A stretch of 64,000 nucleotides of DNA from Kitasatospora sp. NA04385 (GTDB taxonomy: Bacteria > Actinomycetota > Actinomycetes > Streptomycetales > Streptomycetaceae), in NCBI RefSeq assembly GCF_013364235.1, contig NZ_CP054919.1:6765728-6829727 (forward strand), given 5' to 3'. The position numbers and the translations under genes are program-made. Shown piece by piece: positions 45,832 through 53,838 of the stretch (position 1 is its first letter; every line of letters starts with the position of its first letter). The notes beneath the pieces were generated by a model. The model worked only from the letters and a program-made list of their open reading frames with translations. It searched no databases and was not told the DNA's origin.

Positions 45832-47561
45832 CCGGCCGCAGCAACGGGACCAGCCGCCGCACCGTCGACTCCGGCGGCCTCGCCCTCGCCGTGTACGAGC
45901 AGGGCGACCCGGCCGACCCGACGGTGATCCTGGTGCACGGCTACCCCGACGACCACTCGGTCTGGGACGAGGTCGCCGCCGACCTGGCCGCCGACCACCA
46001 CGTGGTGCGCTACGACACCCGCGGCTCCGGCGCCTCCGGGGTGCCCGCCGCCCGCGAGGACTACCGGCTGGAACTGCTCGGCCAGGACCTGTACGCCGTC
46101 GCCGACGCCGTCAGCCCCGACCGGCCGGTGCACGTGGTCGCGCACGACTGGGGCAGCGTGCAGGCCTGGGAGGCCGTCACCGCGCCCGGCGCGTACCGGC
46201 GGATCGCCTCCTACACCACGATGTCCGGCCCCTGCCTGGACCACATGGGGTACTGGATCAGGCACCGGCTGCGCCGCCCCACCCCCCGGCACCTGGCCCA
46301 ACTGCTGCGCCAGGGCGCACACTCCTGGTACATCGTGCTGTTCCAGCTCCCCGTGCTCGCCCCCGCCGCCTGGCGGCTCGGCCTGGCCCGGCTGTGGCCC
46401 CGCGTCCTGCGCGACCTGGAGGCCGTCCGCCCCCGGCCCGGCCACCCGCAGGCCACCCTCACCAAGGACGCGGTGCACGGCATCGAGCTGTACCGGGCCA
46501 ACATGCGCCCCCGGGTGCGGGCCCCGCGCGAGCGGCACACCGAGGTGCCGGTGCAGCTGGTCACCCTGCAACGGGACCGCTACGTCTGCGACTTCCTCTC
46601 CGAGGGCCTGGAGCGCTGGGTGCCCCGGCTCACCCGGCGCACCCTGAACGCCACCCACTGGTCCGCGCTGCTGGAGAAGGGCCCGACGGTGGCCGCGATG
46701 GTGCGCGAGTTCACCGCCCGCGACCACGGCGCCGTCCGCCAGGAGCCCTCCGCGGCGGGCGAACTGGTCGTGGTCACCGGCGGCGGCAGCGGCATCGGCC
46801 GGGCCACCGCGCTCGCCTTCGCCGAGCAGGGCGCCCGGGTCGTGGTCTGCGACCGCGACCTGCCCGCCGCCCAGCGCACCGCCGAACTGTGCGAGCTCTC
46901 CGGCGTGAAGGCCGCCGCGTACCGGGTCGACGTCAGCGACGGCGCCGCCGTCGACGCCTTCGCGCAGCAGGTCGCGGCCGAGCACGGCGTGCCCGACGTG
47001 GTCGTCAACAACGCGGGCATCGGCCACTCCGGCACCTTCCTGGAGACCACCGAGGCCGAGTGGCGCCGCGTCCTGGACGTCAACCTGTGGGGCGTCATCC
47101 ATGGCTGCCGGGCCTTCGGGCGGCTGATGGTCGACCGCGGCACCGGCGGCCACCTGGTCAACCTCGCCTCGGCCGCCGCCTACCTGCCCGCCAAGCAGCT
47201 CGCGGCGTACGCCACCTCCAAGTCCGCGGTCTTCATGCTCTCCGACTGCCTGCGCGCCGAACTCGCCCCGCACCGGATCGGCGTCTCCACCATCTGCCCC
47301 GGCATCGTCAACACCAACATCACCCGCACCACCACCTTCTCCGGCCTCGACGACGACGCGCTCGCCGCCAAGCAGGCCAAGGTCTCCAAGCTGTACGCCC
47401 GCCGGGGCTTCCCGCCGGAGAAGGTCGCCGCCGAGATCGTCCGCGCCGTCCGCACCCGCAAGCCCGTCGTCCCCGTCACCGTCGAGGCCAAGGCCGCCCG
47501 GCTGCTCGGCCGGATCAGCCCCGCGCTGCTGCGCAAGGCGGCCCGGATCAACGCGGGCTGA
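45828..47561 (+). CDS. EphD-like fusion: alpha/beta hydrolase plus SDR oxidoreductase
   Basis: The 577-residue protein has an epoxide-hydrolase-type N-domain: ILVHGYPDDHSVWDEV, nucleophile Asp107 in VVAHDWGSVQAWEA, and the His in LNATHWSALLEKGP. From about residue 310 follows a complete classical SDR: VVTGGGSGIGRATALAFAEQGA, NNAGIG, NLASAAAYLPAK and the YATSK catalytic pair near 461. The same fusion occurs in mycobacterial EphD, which acts on mycolic-type lipids. This organism group lacks mycolates, so the substrate must differ. It is the last gene of a translationally coupled cluster. Confidence 0.88.
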   Translation: MTGRSNGTSRRTVDSGGLALAVYEQGDPADPTVILVHGYPDDHSVWDEVAADLAADHHVVRYDTRGSGASGVPAAREDYRLELLGQDLYAVADAVSPDRPVHVVAHDWGSVQAWEAVTAPGAYRRIASYTTMSGPCLDHMGYWIRHRLRRPTPRHLAQLLRQGAHSWYIVLFQLPVLAPAAWRLGLARLWPRVLRDLEAVRPRPGHPQATLTKDAVHGIELYRANMRPRVRAPRERHTEVPVQLVTLQRDRYVCDFLSEGLERWVPRLTRRTLNATHWSALLEKGPTVAAMVREFTARDHGAVRQEPSAAGELVVVTGGGSGIGRATALAFAEQGARVVVCDRDLPAAQRTAELCELSGVKAAAYRVDVSDGAAVDAFAQQVAAEHGVPDVVVNNAGIGHSGTFLETTEAEWRRVLDVNLWGVIHGCRAFGRLMVDRGTGGHLVNLASAAAYLPAKQLAAYATSKSAVFMLSDCLRAELAPHRIGVSTICPGIVNTNITRTTTFSGLDDDALAAKQAKVSKLYARRGFPPEKVAAEIVRAVRTRKPVVPVTVEAKAARLLGRISPALLRKAARINAG

Positions 47562-47649
47562 CCCGGCGGCGGAAGCGGACCGACCAGTTGTCAGTTCCCT
47601 TGCCGTGCTGGGGGTTTGGCGATCCCCGGAACAAGGTCGCATACTGTCA

Positions 47650-47665
47650 ACTGGTCTAAACCACT
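47650..47665. promoter_or_regulatory. DasR-responsive element (dre)-like box
   Basis: ACTGGTCTAAACCACT differs in one base from the DasR consensus ACTGGTCTAGACCACT. It lies 37 bp upstream of the ATG at 47702. A longer inverted repeat (GACCAGTTGTCAG at 47582-47594 against CTGTCAACTGGTC at 47644-47656) overlaps it. DasR is the GlcNAc-responsive GntR regulator of Streptomyces. Confidence 0.75.
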
Positions 47666-47701
47666 GGCCCGGCCAGTGGGGCCACAACGGGAGGGGAACC
47701 C

Positions 47702-48082
47702 ATGCGCCGCTCATCCTGGCGGACGGCCGCCGTCGTCACCGCCGCACCACTGCTCGTCCTCACCGGGGCCGCCACGGCCTCGGCCGCCGATGCCACCACC
47801 AAGGCCCCCTACTCCTTCTGGGACGTCACCCACACCTGCGAGAGCCGGGTCGACTTCTACCAGGACACCGACGGCACCCACGTCCGGTACCAGCTCGTCG
47901 ACCACGGCACCGACGCCCAGGGCTGCGAGGCCTGGGCGGTCACCTCCGACGGCGGCCGGGGCATCGGCCACATCTACGGCGGCTCGTTCTCCACCTACGA
48001 CGGCGGGACGGTCTACATCACCCCCTACGTCCACCGGGTCAGCGACTACACCCACCCCGGCCTCCCGGGCCGGACCCTCTGA
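47702..48082 (+). CDS. small secreted protein of unknown function, DasR-linked
   Basis: The 126-residue precursor has a signal peptide (MRRSSWRTAAVVTAAPLLVLTGAATASA, cleavage near ASA-AD). The mature part has beta-rich sequence with two Cys (THTCESRVDFYQ, DAQGCEAWAV) and aromatic residues (YSFWDVTH, HIYGGSFSTYDGGTVYITPYVHRV). I know no domain for it. GGGAGG precedes the ATG. The DasR-type box suggests co-regulation with chitin/GlcNAc use or development, so a cell-surface or chitin-related role is possible. It is convergent with the gene at 48142. Confidence 0.75.
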   Translation: MRRSSWRTAAVVTAAPLLVLTGAATASAADATTKAPYSFWDVTHTCESRVDFYQDTDGTHVRYQLVDHGTDAQGCEAWAVTSDGGRGIGHIYGGSFSTYDGGTVYITPYVHRVSDYTHPGLPGRTL

Positions 48083-48141
48083 CGGCACCCCCGCCCGGCC
48101 GCCGCGCCCCCGGGGCGCGGCGGCCCCGCCGTCCCGCCCGC

Positions 48142-48435
48142 TCAGCTCCGCAACTTCTCGATCCCGGACCGCAGTTCGTCCGCCGACATGCACGGCGTCA
48201 CCGTGACCTTGGCCCCCAGCTGCATCCACAGCGGCTCCATGGTGCCCACCAGTGCGGACTCCTGGTCCACGTCCACCACCAGGGTGAACCCGCGGTGGCC
48301 GTTCAGCGGGTAGAAGTACGCCGCTTCGGGCCGCAACTGCTCCATCATCCGACCCATCATCTCGGTCATCCGCCCGCTGGTGATCAAGTCGTTGGACTTG
48401 TCGGTGTCGATCTCCGCGACGATCAAGGTTCGCAT
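48142..48435 (-). CDS. hypothetical 97-residue protein, possible dimeric alpha-beta barrel
   Basis: The sequence begins MRTLIVAEIDTDKSND, continues with a Met-rich helix (GRMTEMMGRMMEQLRPEAAYFYPLNGHRGFTLVVDV), and ends TVTPCMSADELRSGIEKLRS. Strand-helix-strand-strand-helix order recalls DUF3303/ABM-type small dimeric proteins. No catalytic motif. Complete, cytoplasmic, and not clearly in an operon. Confidence 0.65.
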   Translation of the reverse strand: MRTLIVAEIDTDKSNDLITSGRMTEMMGRMMEQLRPEAAYFYPLNGHRGFTLVVDVDQESALVGTMEPLWMQLGAKVTVTPCMSADELRSGIEKLRS

Positions 48436-48537
48436 CGCACGCCTCCCGGCTCCGTCGGGGCTCCTGCGAACCGTTCCATTCTCCTGCGCCCGCCCGCCCC
48501 GGTCGCGGTGGGACGTCCACCGCGGGACGGGCGGGCG

Positions 48538-48987
48538 TCAGCAGTACGGGGCGTTGATCTGCTGGTAGCCGACGTAGAAGGAGCCGCTGGCGGCCACGCT
48601 CACGGTGCTGCCCTGCACGCCGACGGTGTTCGAGGCCCAGAGCGCCTTGTTGTCGCTGTTGCGGTACACCACGAAGTTGCCGTCGTTCTGGAAGGTCGCG
48701 TGGGAGTTGCCGTTCCCGCTGCTGTTCGACGACCAGCAGACCTTGTCCACGCTGCCGTTGTTCCAGCGGTACTCGACCAGGTTGCCGTCGGTCTGCATGC
48801 GCAGCTCGTAGCTGGGCTGGCCGCCGGCGCCGAACTTGACGATCGAGTCGCCGCCGTTGAGGGTGCTGCCGCGGCCGAGGGCGGAGACGTTGTTGGCCGA
48901 GGCGCTCCCGGTCAGGCCGACGACGGACACCGCCGCCACGAAGCCGGCGATCAGGGTCTTGGCGATGCGGCCGGTGGTCTTGTTCAT
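48538..48987 (-). CDS. secreted bulb-type (MMBL) lectin, paralogue 1
   Basis: The 149-residue precursor has a signal peptide (MNKTTGRIAKTLIAGFVAAVSVVGLTGSASA). The mature B-lectin domain begins NNVSALGRGSTLNGGDSIVK and contains two Q-x-D-x-N-x-V-x-Y-type sites: MQTDGNLVEYRWNN and FQNDGNFVVYRNSD. These are mannose-binding motifs in plant and bacterial homologues. ALWASNTVGVQGSTVSVAASGSFYVG completes the prism. Two Cys may pair. It is one of three tandem paralogues; identity to paralogue 2 is high over the first 90 residues. Confidence 0.85.
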   Translation of the reverse strand: MNKTTGRIAKTLIAGFVAAVSVVGLTGSASANNVSALGRGSTLNGGDSIVKFGAGGQPSYELRMQTDGNLVEYRWNNGSVDKVCWSSNSSGNGNSHATFQNDGNFVVYRNSDNKALWASNTVGVQGSTVSVAASGSFYVGYQQINAPYC

Positions 48988-49207
48988 GCTTCTTCCTCTG
49001 CTGCCTGTCGCCCGCGCGGGAGCTCCGCGGCGGGCGGGGACCGGATGGATCGGAGGGGCGGGCGGACCGGCGTGGGAGCCGGGACGCGGCAGCGGCCGCG
49101 TCGGCACCGGGGAGCCCGGGGACGCGGGGCCCCGTCCGGAGCGGCCGGAGCGGCTCGGACGGGCCCCGCGGAAGGCGCAGGGAGTTCCGGAGACGCCGGT
49201 GCGCGCG

Positions 49208-49250
49208 GGAATCACCGCACGGAAAGCGTTTCCGGGTGTTTTTCGGGAGC
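49208..49250. repeat. duplicated intergenic block (copy 1; copy 2 at 50108-50150)
   Basis: A 43-nt segment containing the palindrome GGAAAGCGTTTCC aligns without gaps to 50108-50150 (roughly 70% match by eye). Both lie between lectin genes, showing that the tandem duplication included flanking DNA. Confidence 0.5.
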
Positions 49251-49262
49251 TGTTCTTCTCAT

Positions 49263-49292
49263 GATTCGGCCGGGGAATTCACCGGCCGAATC
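49263..49292. terminator. hairpin downstream of lectin 2
   Basis: GATTCGGCCGG pairs with CCGGCCGAATC (11 bp, 8-nt loop) immediately after the stop of the lectin at 49303 on the minus strand. No T-run follows. Confidence 0.5.
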
Positions 49293-49302
49293 GGGGCGGG
49301 CG

Positions 49303-49752
49303 TCAGCAGATGCCGGCGCCGACGATCTGCTGGTTGCCCACGTACATGACACCGCGGTCGTTGATGCTGACGCTGTTGCCGGACTTGCCCTGGGTGCCGG
49401 TCGACCAGAGCGCCGAGCCGCCGCTGCTGTAGAGCACGAAGTTGCCGTCGTTCTGGTACGTCGCGTGGGCGCCGTAGTAGCCGTTGGTGCCCGTCGCCCA
49501 GCAGACCTTGTCCACGCTGCCGTTGTTCCAGCGGTACTCGACCAGGTTGCCGTCGGTCTGCATGCGCAGCTCGTAGCCCGGCAGGCCGTTCGCGACGTAC
49601 TTGATGATCGAGTCGCCGCCGTTGAGGGTGCTGCCGCGGTTGAGCTGGGAGACGTTGCTGGCCGAGGCGCTCCCGGTGAGGCCGATCACGGACACCGCGG
49701 CCGCGGAGCCGGCGATCAGGGCCTTGGTGATCCTGCGAGCGGTCTTGTTCAT
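49303..49752 (-). CDS. secreted bulb-type lectin, paralogue 2
   Basis: The 149-residue precursor begins MNKTARRITKALIAGSAAAVSVIGLTGSASA, close to paralogue 1. The domain has MQTDGNLVEYRWNNGSVDKVCWATG and YQNDGNFVLYSSGGSALWSTG as its two sugar-site motifs, and a third degenerate strand VSINDRGVMYVGNQQ. It is complete with C-terminal Cys. Its promoter region shares two blocks with that of paralogue 3, so the two may be co-regulated. Adhesion, spore-surface or lectin-type antagonism are all possible roles. Confidence 0.85.
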   Translation of the reverse strand: MNKTARRITKALIAGSAAAVSVIGLTGSASASNVSQLNRGSTLNGGDSIIKYVANGLPGYELRMQTDGNLVEYRWNNGSVDKVCWATGTNGYYGAHATYQNDGNFVLYSSGGSALWSTGTQGKSGNSVSINDRGVMYVGNQQIVGAGIC

Positions 49753-49802
49753 GTTTTCCCCTGTTGCCTTCGGTCGCCGTGGAATTTCCCCGGCGAACTG
49801 GC

Positions 49803-49860
49803 ATCAGATTAACCAGATGGCATACGGATCGGCGCTGAATTCACGTGTGATGGGCGTCAC
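49803..49860 (-). promoter_or_regulatory. promoter region of lectin 2, shared blocks
   Basis: ATCAGATTAACCAGATGGCAT (49803-49823) and GATGGGCGTCAC (49849-49860) recur with small changes at 50768-50788 and 50812-50823. On the coding strand the first block gives GGTTAATCTGAT, with a plausible TAATCT -10. The spacing between blocks is similar in both copies. The remainder of 49861-50180 is lower in GC, with no gene. Confidence 0.45.
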
Positions 49861-50180
49861 ATTGGTCAAGGAATTGTCGGGTCCGGATTTAAGGTTGAGT
49901 GTATTCGCACGTCAATGGCGCGTGTCGGGTCCGTGAACACCGGTCAAGTGGATTTATTCGGCCACGGTGTGGCGCGTACCGTCCCGTGGTGTGCGGGGAA
50001 AGGGGCGGATCATTTTTCCGGATACGGCGGGCATGTTCGCCGGATAGTCCGTTTGTGTCGGAAACATCCGTGGCGGGACCCGTCGGGCGGAATGGCCGCC
50101 ACCCGTGGGAATTTTCGCACGAAAGGATGCTTCGGGCGTTTTGCCGGAGCGGCGGACCCCGGCCGGGCGGGGCGAAAAAG

Positions 50181-50215
50181 CGGCCGCCGAAGCGAGGGAG
50201 TCGCTTCGGCGGCCG
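50181..50215 (-). terminator. strong intrinsic terminator of lectin 3
   Basis: A perfect 15-bp stem (50181-50195 with 50201-50215) and 5-nt loop lies 42 bp past the lectin 3 stop. On the minus strand it is followed by CTTTTTCG, a short U-run, giving a classical Rho-independent terminator. Confidence 0.8.
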
Positions 50216-50257
50216 GGTGTGGCGCGCGGGTGCGGGGTGCGTCCCGCGGGCGCGGGG

Positions 50258-50716
50258 TCAGCAGGGGCCGGTGATCGGCTTGAGGCCGACGTACAGGACG
50301 CCCTGGCTGTTGATGCTGACGTTGGACCCCGCTCCGCCCACGGTGTTCGAGGCCCAGATCGCGGGCCACTTCGGGGCGCCGTTGCGGAGGTAGACGACGA
50401 AGTTGCCGTCGTCCTGGTAGGTGGCGAAGACCTTGTCGCCGGCCCAGTAGGTGCCGCTCGCCCAGCACGCGTGGCTGCGGGACCCGTTCTCCCAGCGGTA
50501 CAGGACGAGGTTGCCGTCCGGCTGCATCTGCAGGGAGTAGGCCATGTGGCCGCTGCTGTCGCGCTTGATGACCTCGCTCGGGGGCGACAGGTATTCGCCG
50601 CGGCTGAGTTCGGTCGTGCTGCCCGCCGCCGCGCTTCCCGCCAGGGTGAGGAGGGACACCGCGGCCATCGAGCCGGCGATGACTGCCTGGGTGATCCTGC
50701 GGGTGGTCCTGTTCAT
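50258..50716 (-). CDS. secreted bulb-type lectin, paralogue 3
   Basis: The 152-residue precursor has a signal peptide (MNRTTRRITQAVIAGSMAAVSLLTLAGSAAA). The domain is more diverged: LSRGEYLSPPSEVIKRD, then MQPDGNLVLYRWENGSRSHACWASG and YQDDGNFVVYLRNGAPKWPAIWASNTVGG, both with the D-x-N-x-V-x-Y sugar-binding core. It ends KPITGPC, keeping the paired Cys pattern. The divergent sequence suggests a different glycan preference from paralogues 1 and 2. Confidence 0.85.
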   Translation of the reverse strand: MNRTTRRITQAVIAGSMAAVSLLTLAGSAAAGSTTELSRGEYLSPPSEVIKRDSSGHMAYSLQMQPDGNLVLYRWENGSRSHACWASGTYWAGDKVFATYQDDGNFVVYLRNGAPKWPAIWASNTVGGAGSNVSINSQGVLYVGLKPITGPC

Positions 50717-50767
50717 GCTTTCCCCTGCCGTCGCTCGGTTGCCTCGGGATTTCCGGGATGGGCGGGG

Positions 50768-50823
50768 ATCAGGTTAGCCAGGTGAAATGTACACCGCAGG
50801 AAATTCGAACGTGACGGGGGTCA
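50768..50823 (-). promoter_or_regulatory. promoter region of lectin 3, shared blocks
   Basis: ATCAGGTTAGCCAGGTGAAAT and GTGACGGGGGTCAC match the two blocks upstream of lectin 2. GTGACGGGGGTCAC is itself a GTGAC/GTCAC inverted repeat, a possible regulator site. Confidence 0.45.
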
Positions 50824-50957
50824 CGACACGATCGGAGCGGCGAATTCCGATTTTCCGGGTCGGACGGGTGCGCACGTCAACGGCGGGTCGCGCGGAGGCC
50901 GCCGCGGCCCCCCGCAAACGGTCCGGCCGCGGGTGTGACGTGGATCACCGAGGGGCC

Positions 50958-52106
50958 CTAGGCGGCCCGGGAGGGCGACGGGGCGGCGGGGTCGTGGTGG
51001 ATCGGGCCGCCGGTGGCGGAGAGCGGCAGGCAGGAGCCGCCGCGGGCCAGCGCGACCAGCTGGGCGGCGATCGAGACGGCGGTCTCCTCGGGGGTGCGGG
51101 CGCCGAGGTCGAGGCCGATGGGGGAGTGCAGGCGGGCGAGTTCGGCGTCGGTGAGGCCGACTTCGCGCAGGCGGGCGTTGCGGTCCAGGTGGGTGCGCCG
51201 GGAGCCCATCGCGCCGACGTAGCCGACCGGCAGGCGCAGGGCGCGCTCCAGCAGCGGGATGTCGAACTTGGCGTCGTGGGTGAGGACGCACAGCACGCTG
51301 CGGCCGTCGAGCCGGTCCAGCTGGGTGTCGAGGTAGCGGTGCGGCCAGTCGACGACGAGCTCGTCCGCCTCGGGGAAGCGGCGCTCGGTGGCGAAGACCG
51401 GCCGGGCGTCGCAGACGGTGACGTGGTAGCCGAGGAACTTGCCGATCCGGACCACCGCCGAGGCGAAGTCGATCGCCCCGAAGACGAGCATCCGCGGCGG
51501 CGGCACGTACGCCTCGACGAAGACGGTGACGGTGTGTTCGGCGGACGGGTCGCAGGGGCGCCCGTCCAGCCCGAGCACGAGCCGGCCGGTGCGCCCGGCG
51601 GAGAGCATCGCGCGGGCCTCGGCGACTGCGGCGCGCTCCAGCCGGAAGGAGGCGAAGGAGCCGTGGTGGGCGTCGGCGGTGACGGCGAGGGTGCCGCCGA
51701 GCAGGGCGGGCGGGCCGTCGACGATCCGGGCCACCGCGACGGGCGTGCCGGAGGCGGTGTAGGCGACCGCCGCGTCCAGGCCCGGGTCCGCGCCGGGCAC
51801 GACCGGCTGGACGAAGACGTCGAGCAGCCCGCCGCAGGTCAGGCCAACGGCGAAGGCGTCCTCGTCGCTGTAGCCGAAGCGCTCCAGGACGGGCGTGCCG
51901 GTGCGCAGCGCCTCCCGGCACAGCTCGTACACCGCGCCCTCCACGCAGCCGCCGGAGACCGAGCCGACCGCCTCGCCGTCCGCGTCGACGGCCATCGCCG
52001 CCCCCGGGTCGCGCGGGGCGGAGCCGGAGACGCCGACCACGCTGGCCACGGCGAACGGGCGGTCGGCGGCGTGCCAGGCGTGCAGCCGGGCGGCGATGTC
52101 GTGCAC
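50958..52106 (-). CDS. xdhC: XdhC/CoxI-family molybdenum cofactor insertion protein
   Basis: The protein has 382 residues. The N-terminal XdhC domain shows FAVASVVGVSGSAPRDPGAAMAVD, GSVSGGCVEGAVYELCREAL and LTCGGLLDVFVQPV with its conserved Cys. The C-terminal Rossmann domain has MLVFGAIDFASAVVRIGKFLGY and VLTHDAKFDIPLLERAL, then VGYVGAMGSRRTH. XdhC binds and sulfurates Moco for xanthine dehydrogenase. GAGGAG lies 7 nt before the GTG at 52106 and favours it over GTG 52121. It is downstream of the permease and dehydrogenase genes on the same strand. Confidence 0.92.
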   Translation of the reverse strand: MHDIAARLHAWHAADRPFAVASVVGVSGSAPRDPGAAMAVDADGEAVGSVSGGCVEGAVYELCREALRTGTPVLERFGYSDEDAFAVGLTCGGLLDVFVQPVVPGADPGLDAAVAYTASGTPVAVARIVDGPPALLGGTLAVTADAHHGSFASFRLERAAVAEARAMLSAGRTGRLVLGLDGRPCDPSAEHTVTVFVEAYVPPPRMLVFGAIDFASAVVRIGKFLGYHVTVCDARPVFATERRFPEADELVVDWPHRYLDTQLDRLDGRSVLCVLTHDAKFDIPLLERALRLPVGYVGAMGSRRTHLDRNARLREVGLTDAELARLHSPIGLDLGARTPEETAVSIAAQLVALARGGSCLPLSATGGPIHHDPAAPSPSRAA

Positions 52107-52191
52107 AGGGTCGCTCCTCACGGACTCACGGACTCACGGACGGCGGGTGCCGCCCCGCCGGCGGGGCGGCGGGGCGGCGGGGAGGCCGGGC

Positions 52192-53652
52192 TCAGTGCAC
52201 GCCCAGCCAGGACTTGATCGGCACGATCGCGAAGTACACGGCGAACACGCCGGTCAGGATCCACATCAGCGGGCCGGGCTCGCGCCACTTGCCGGTGCCC
52301 GCCTTGATGACGGTGTACGAGATGACGCCGGCCGCGACACCGGCCGTGATGCTGTAGGTGAACGGCATGACCACGCAGGTCAGGAACGCGGGGATGGCGA
52401 TCTCGCGGTCCGACCAGTCGATGTGCCGGGCCTGGCTCATCATCATCGAGCCGATCACCACCAGCGCGGCGGAGGCGACCTGCACCGGCACCACCGCGGC
52501 GACCGGCGAGAAGAACAGCATCAGCGCGAACACGCCGCCGGTGACGGTGGAGGCCAGGCCGGTGCGGGCGCCGTCGCCGACGCCGGTCGCCGACTCGACG
52601 AACACGGTCTGCCCGGACGCCCCGGACAGGCCGCCGATCGCGCCGCCCGCGCCGTCGATGAACAGCGCCTTCGACAGGCCGGGCATCCGGCCCTTGGAGT
52701 CGGCCAGCCCGGCCTCGGTGCCGACGCCGATGATGGTGGCCATCGCGTCGAAGAACCCGGCCAGCACCAGGGTGAACACCGCGACCGAGGCGCTGATCGC
52801 GCCCAGCCCGTGCGAGCCGAACGCACCGAACAGGTCGACGTGCCCGAACAGCCCGAAGTCGGGCGCCGCGACCGGCGAGCCGGGCCAGGTCGGCGCCGAG
52901 CCGCCCCAGTCCTTCGCGCTCAGCCCGGCCGCCCTGTTCACGACCAGCGCGACCACGGTGCCCGCCGCGATGCCGATCAGGATGGCGCCCCGGACCCCCC
53001 GGGCCAGCAGCACGAAGACGGTCAGCAGGGTGAGCGCGAAGAGCAGGACGGGCCAGCCCTGCAACTCGCCGAACGGGCCGAGCGAGAGCGGGGTGGGGCC
53101 GCCGGTGTGCACGAACCCGGCCTTGTAGAAGCCGATGATCGCGACGAACAGGCCGATGCCGATGGTGATGGCGTGCTTGAGCGGCAGCGGGATGCCGTTC
53201 ATGATCCTCTCGCGCAGCCCGGAGACCACCAGCAGCACGATCAGCAGGCCGTAGAGCACGCACAGGCCCATCGCCTGCGCCCAGGTGGTGTGCGGCACCA
53301 CCAGCGCGGATATCGCACCGGAGACGGACAGGCCGGCCGCGACCGCCAGCGGCACGTTGCCGACCACGCCCATCAGGATCGTGGTGACGGCGGCGGCCAG
53401 CGCGGTGGCGGTGGTCAGCTGGGCGTGGCTCAGCTTGGCGCCGGTGACGTCCGCGCCGCTCAGGATGATCGGGTTGAGCAGGACGATGTAGGCCATCGCC
53501 ATGAAGGTGGTGAGACCGCCGCGGATCTCGTTGCCCAGGGTGGAGCCGCGCGCCGAGATCTTGAAGTAGGCGTCGAGCGCGCCGCGCGGCGGTGTTTCGG
53601 GCGCGGTGGGGGCCGCGTCGGTGGGGCCGGGCTCCGTGGAGGTCCGGGACAT
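52192..53652 (-). CDS. AzgA-type hypoxanthine/guanine/adenine permease
   Basis: The 486-residue protein of the AzgA branch of NCS2 starts at RGSTLGNEIRGGLTTFMAMAYIVLLNPIIL, which is the branch signature. Later blocks are GLCVLYGLLIVLLVVSGLRERIMNGIP, FTLVLAGFFDAMATIIGVGTEAGL and SGASGQTVFVESATGVGDGARTGLAS. About 12-14 helices are evident. It imports purine bases with protons. The ATG at 53652 follows GGGAG by 5 nt. It lies between xdhC and the dehydrogenase genes, completing a uptake-oxidation unit. Confidence 0.93.
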   Translation of the reverse strand: MSRTSTEPGPTDAAPTAPETPPRGALDAYFKISARGSTLGNEIRGGLTTFMAMAYIVLLNPIILSGADVTGAKLSHAQLTTATALAAAVTTILMGVVGNVPLAVAAGLSVSGAISALVVPHTTWAQAMGLCVLYGLLIVLLVVSGLRERIMNGIPLPLKHAITIGIGLFVAIIGFYKAGFVHTGGPTPLSLGPFGELQGWPVLLFALTLLTVFVLLARGVRGAILIGIAAGTVVALVVNRAAGLSAKDWGGSAPTWPGSPVAAPDFGLFGHVDLFGAFGSHGLGAISASVAVFTLVLAGFFDAMATIIGVGTEAGLADSKGRMPGLSKALFIDGAGGAIGGLSGASGQTVFVESATGVGDGARTGLASTVTGGVFALMLFFSPVAAVVPVQVASAALVVIGSMMMSQARHIDWSDREIAIPAFLTCVVMPFTYSITAGVAAGVISYTVIKAGTGKWREPGPLMWILTGVFAVYFAIVPIKSWLGVH

Positions 53653-53838
53653 GTCCACTCCCAAGGTTCATAGGGGGTTGGGGTGGGCGAGCCGACCTGA
53701 ATGCCCGTCAGGGGGGTACGCAGGGGGACTGGTTCGACTCACGGGTGGGGGTGCTGCGGGGCCCGGCGAGACTCCGGCAGCGCCCCGGGGCGGGGGGAAG
53801 ACTCGGAACCCGCCCCGGGGACGTTCTCGAACGGGCCG

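Noticed and set aside
42816-47561. Antibiotic biosynthetic gene cluster
   Set aside because: No PKS, NRPS, terpene or RiPP core enzymes; only four tailoring-type enzymes are present.
49208-49250. Intrinsic terminator at GGAAAGCGTTTCCGGGTGTTTTT
   Set aside because: The T-run lies on the plus strand, where no gene ends upstream; it is better explained as a duplicated spacer with an operator-like palindrome.
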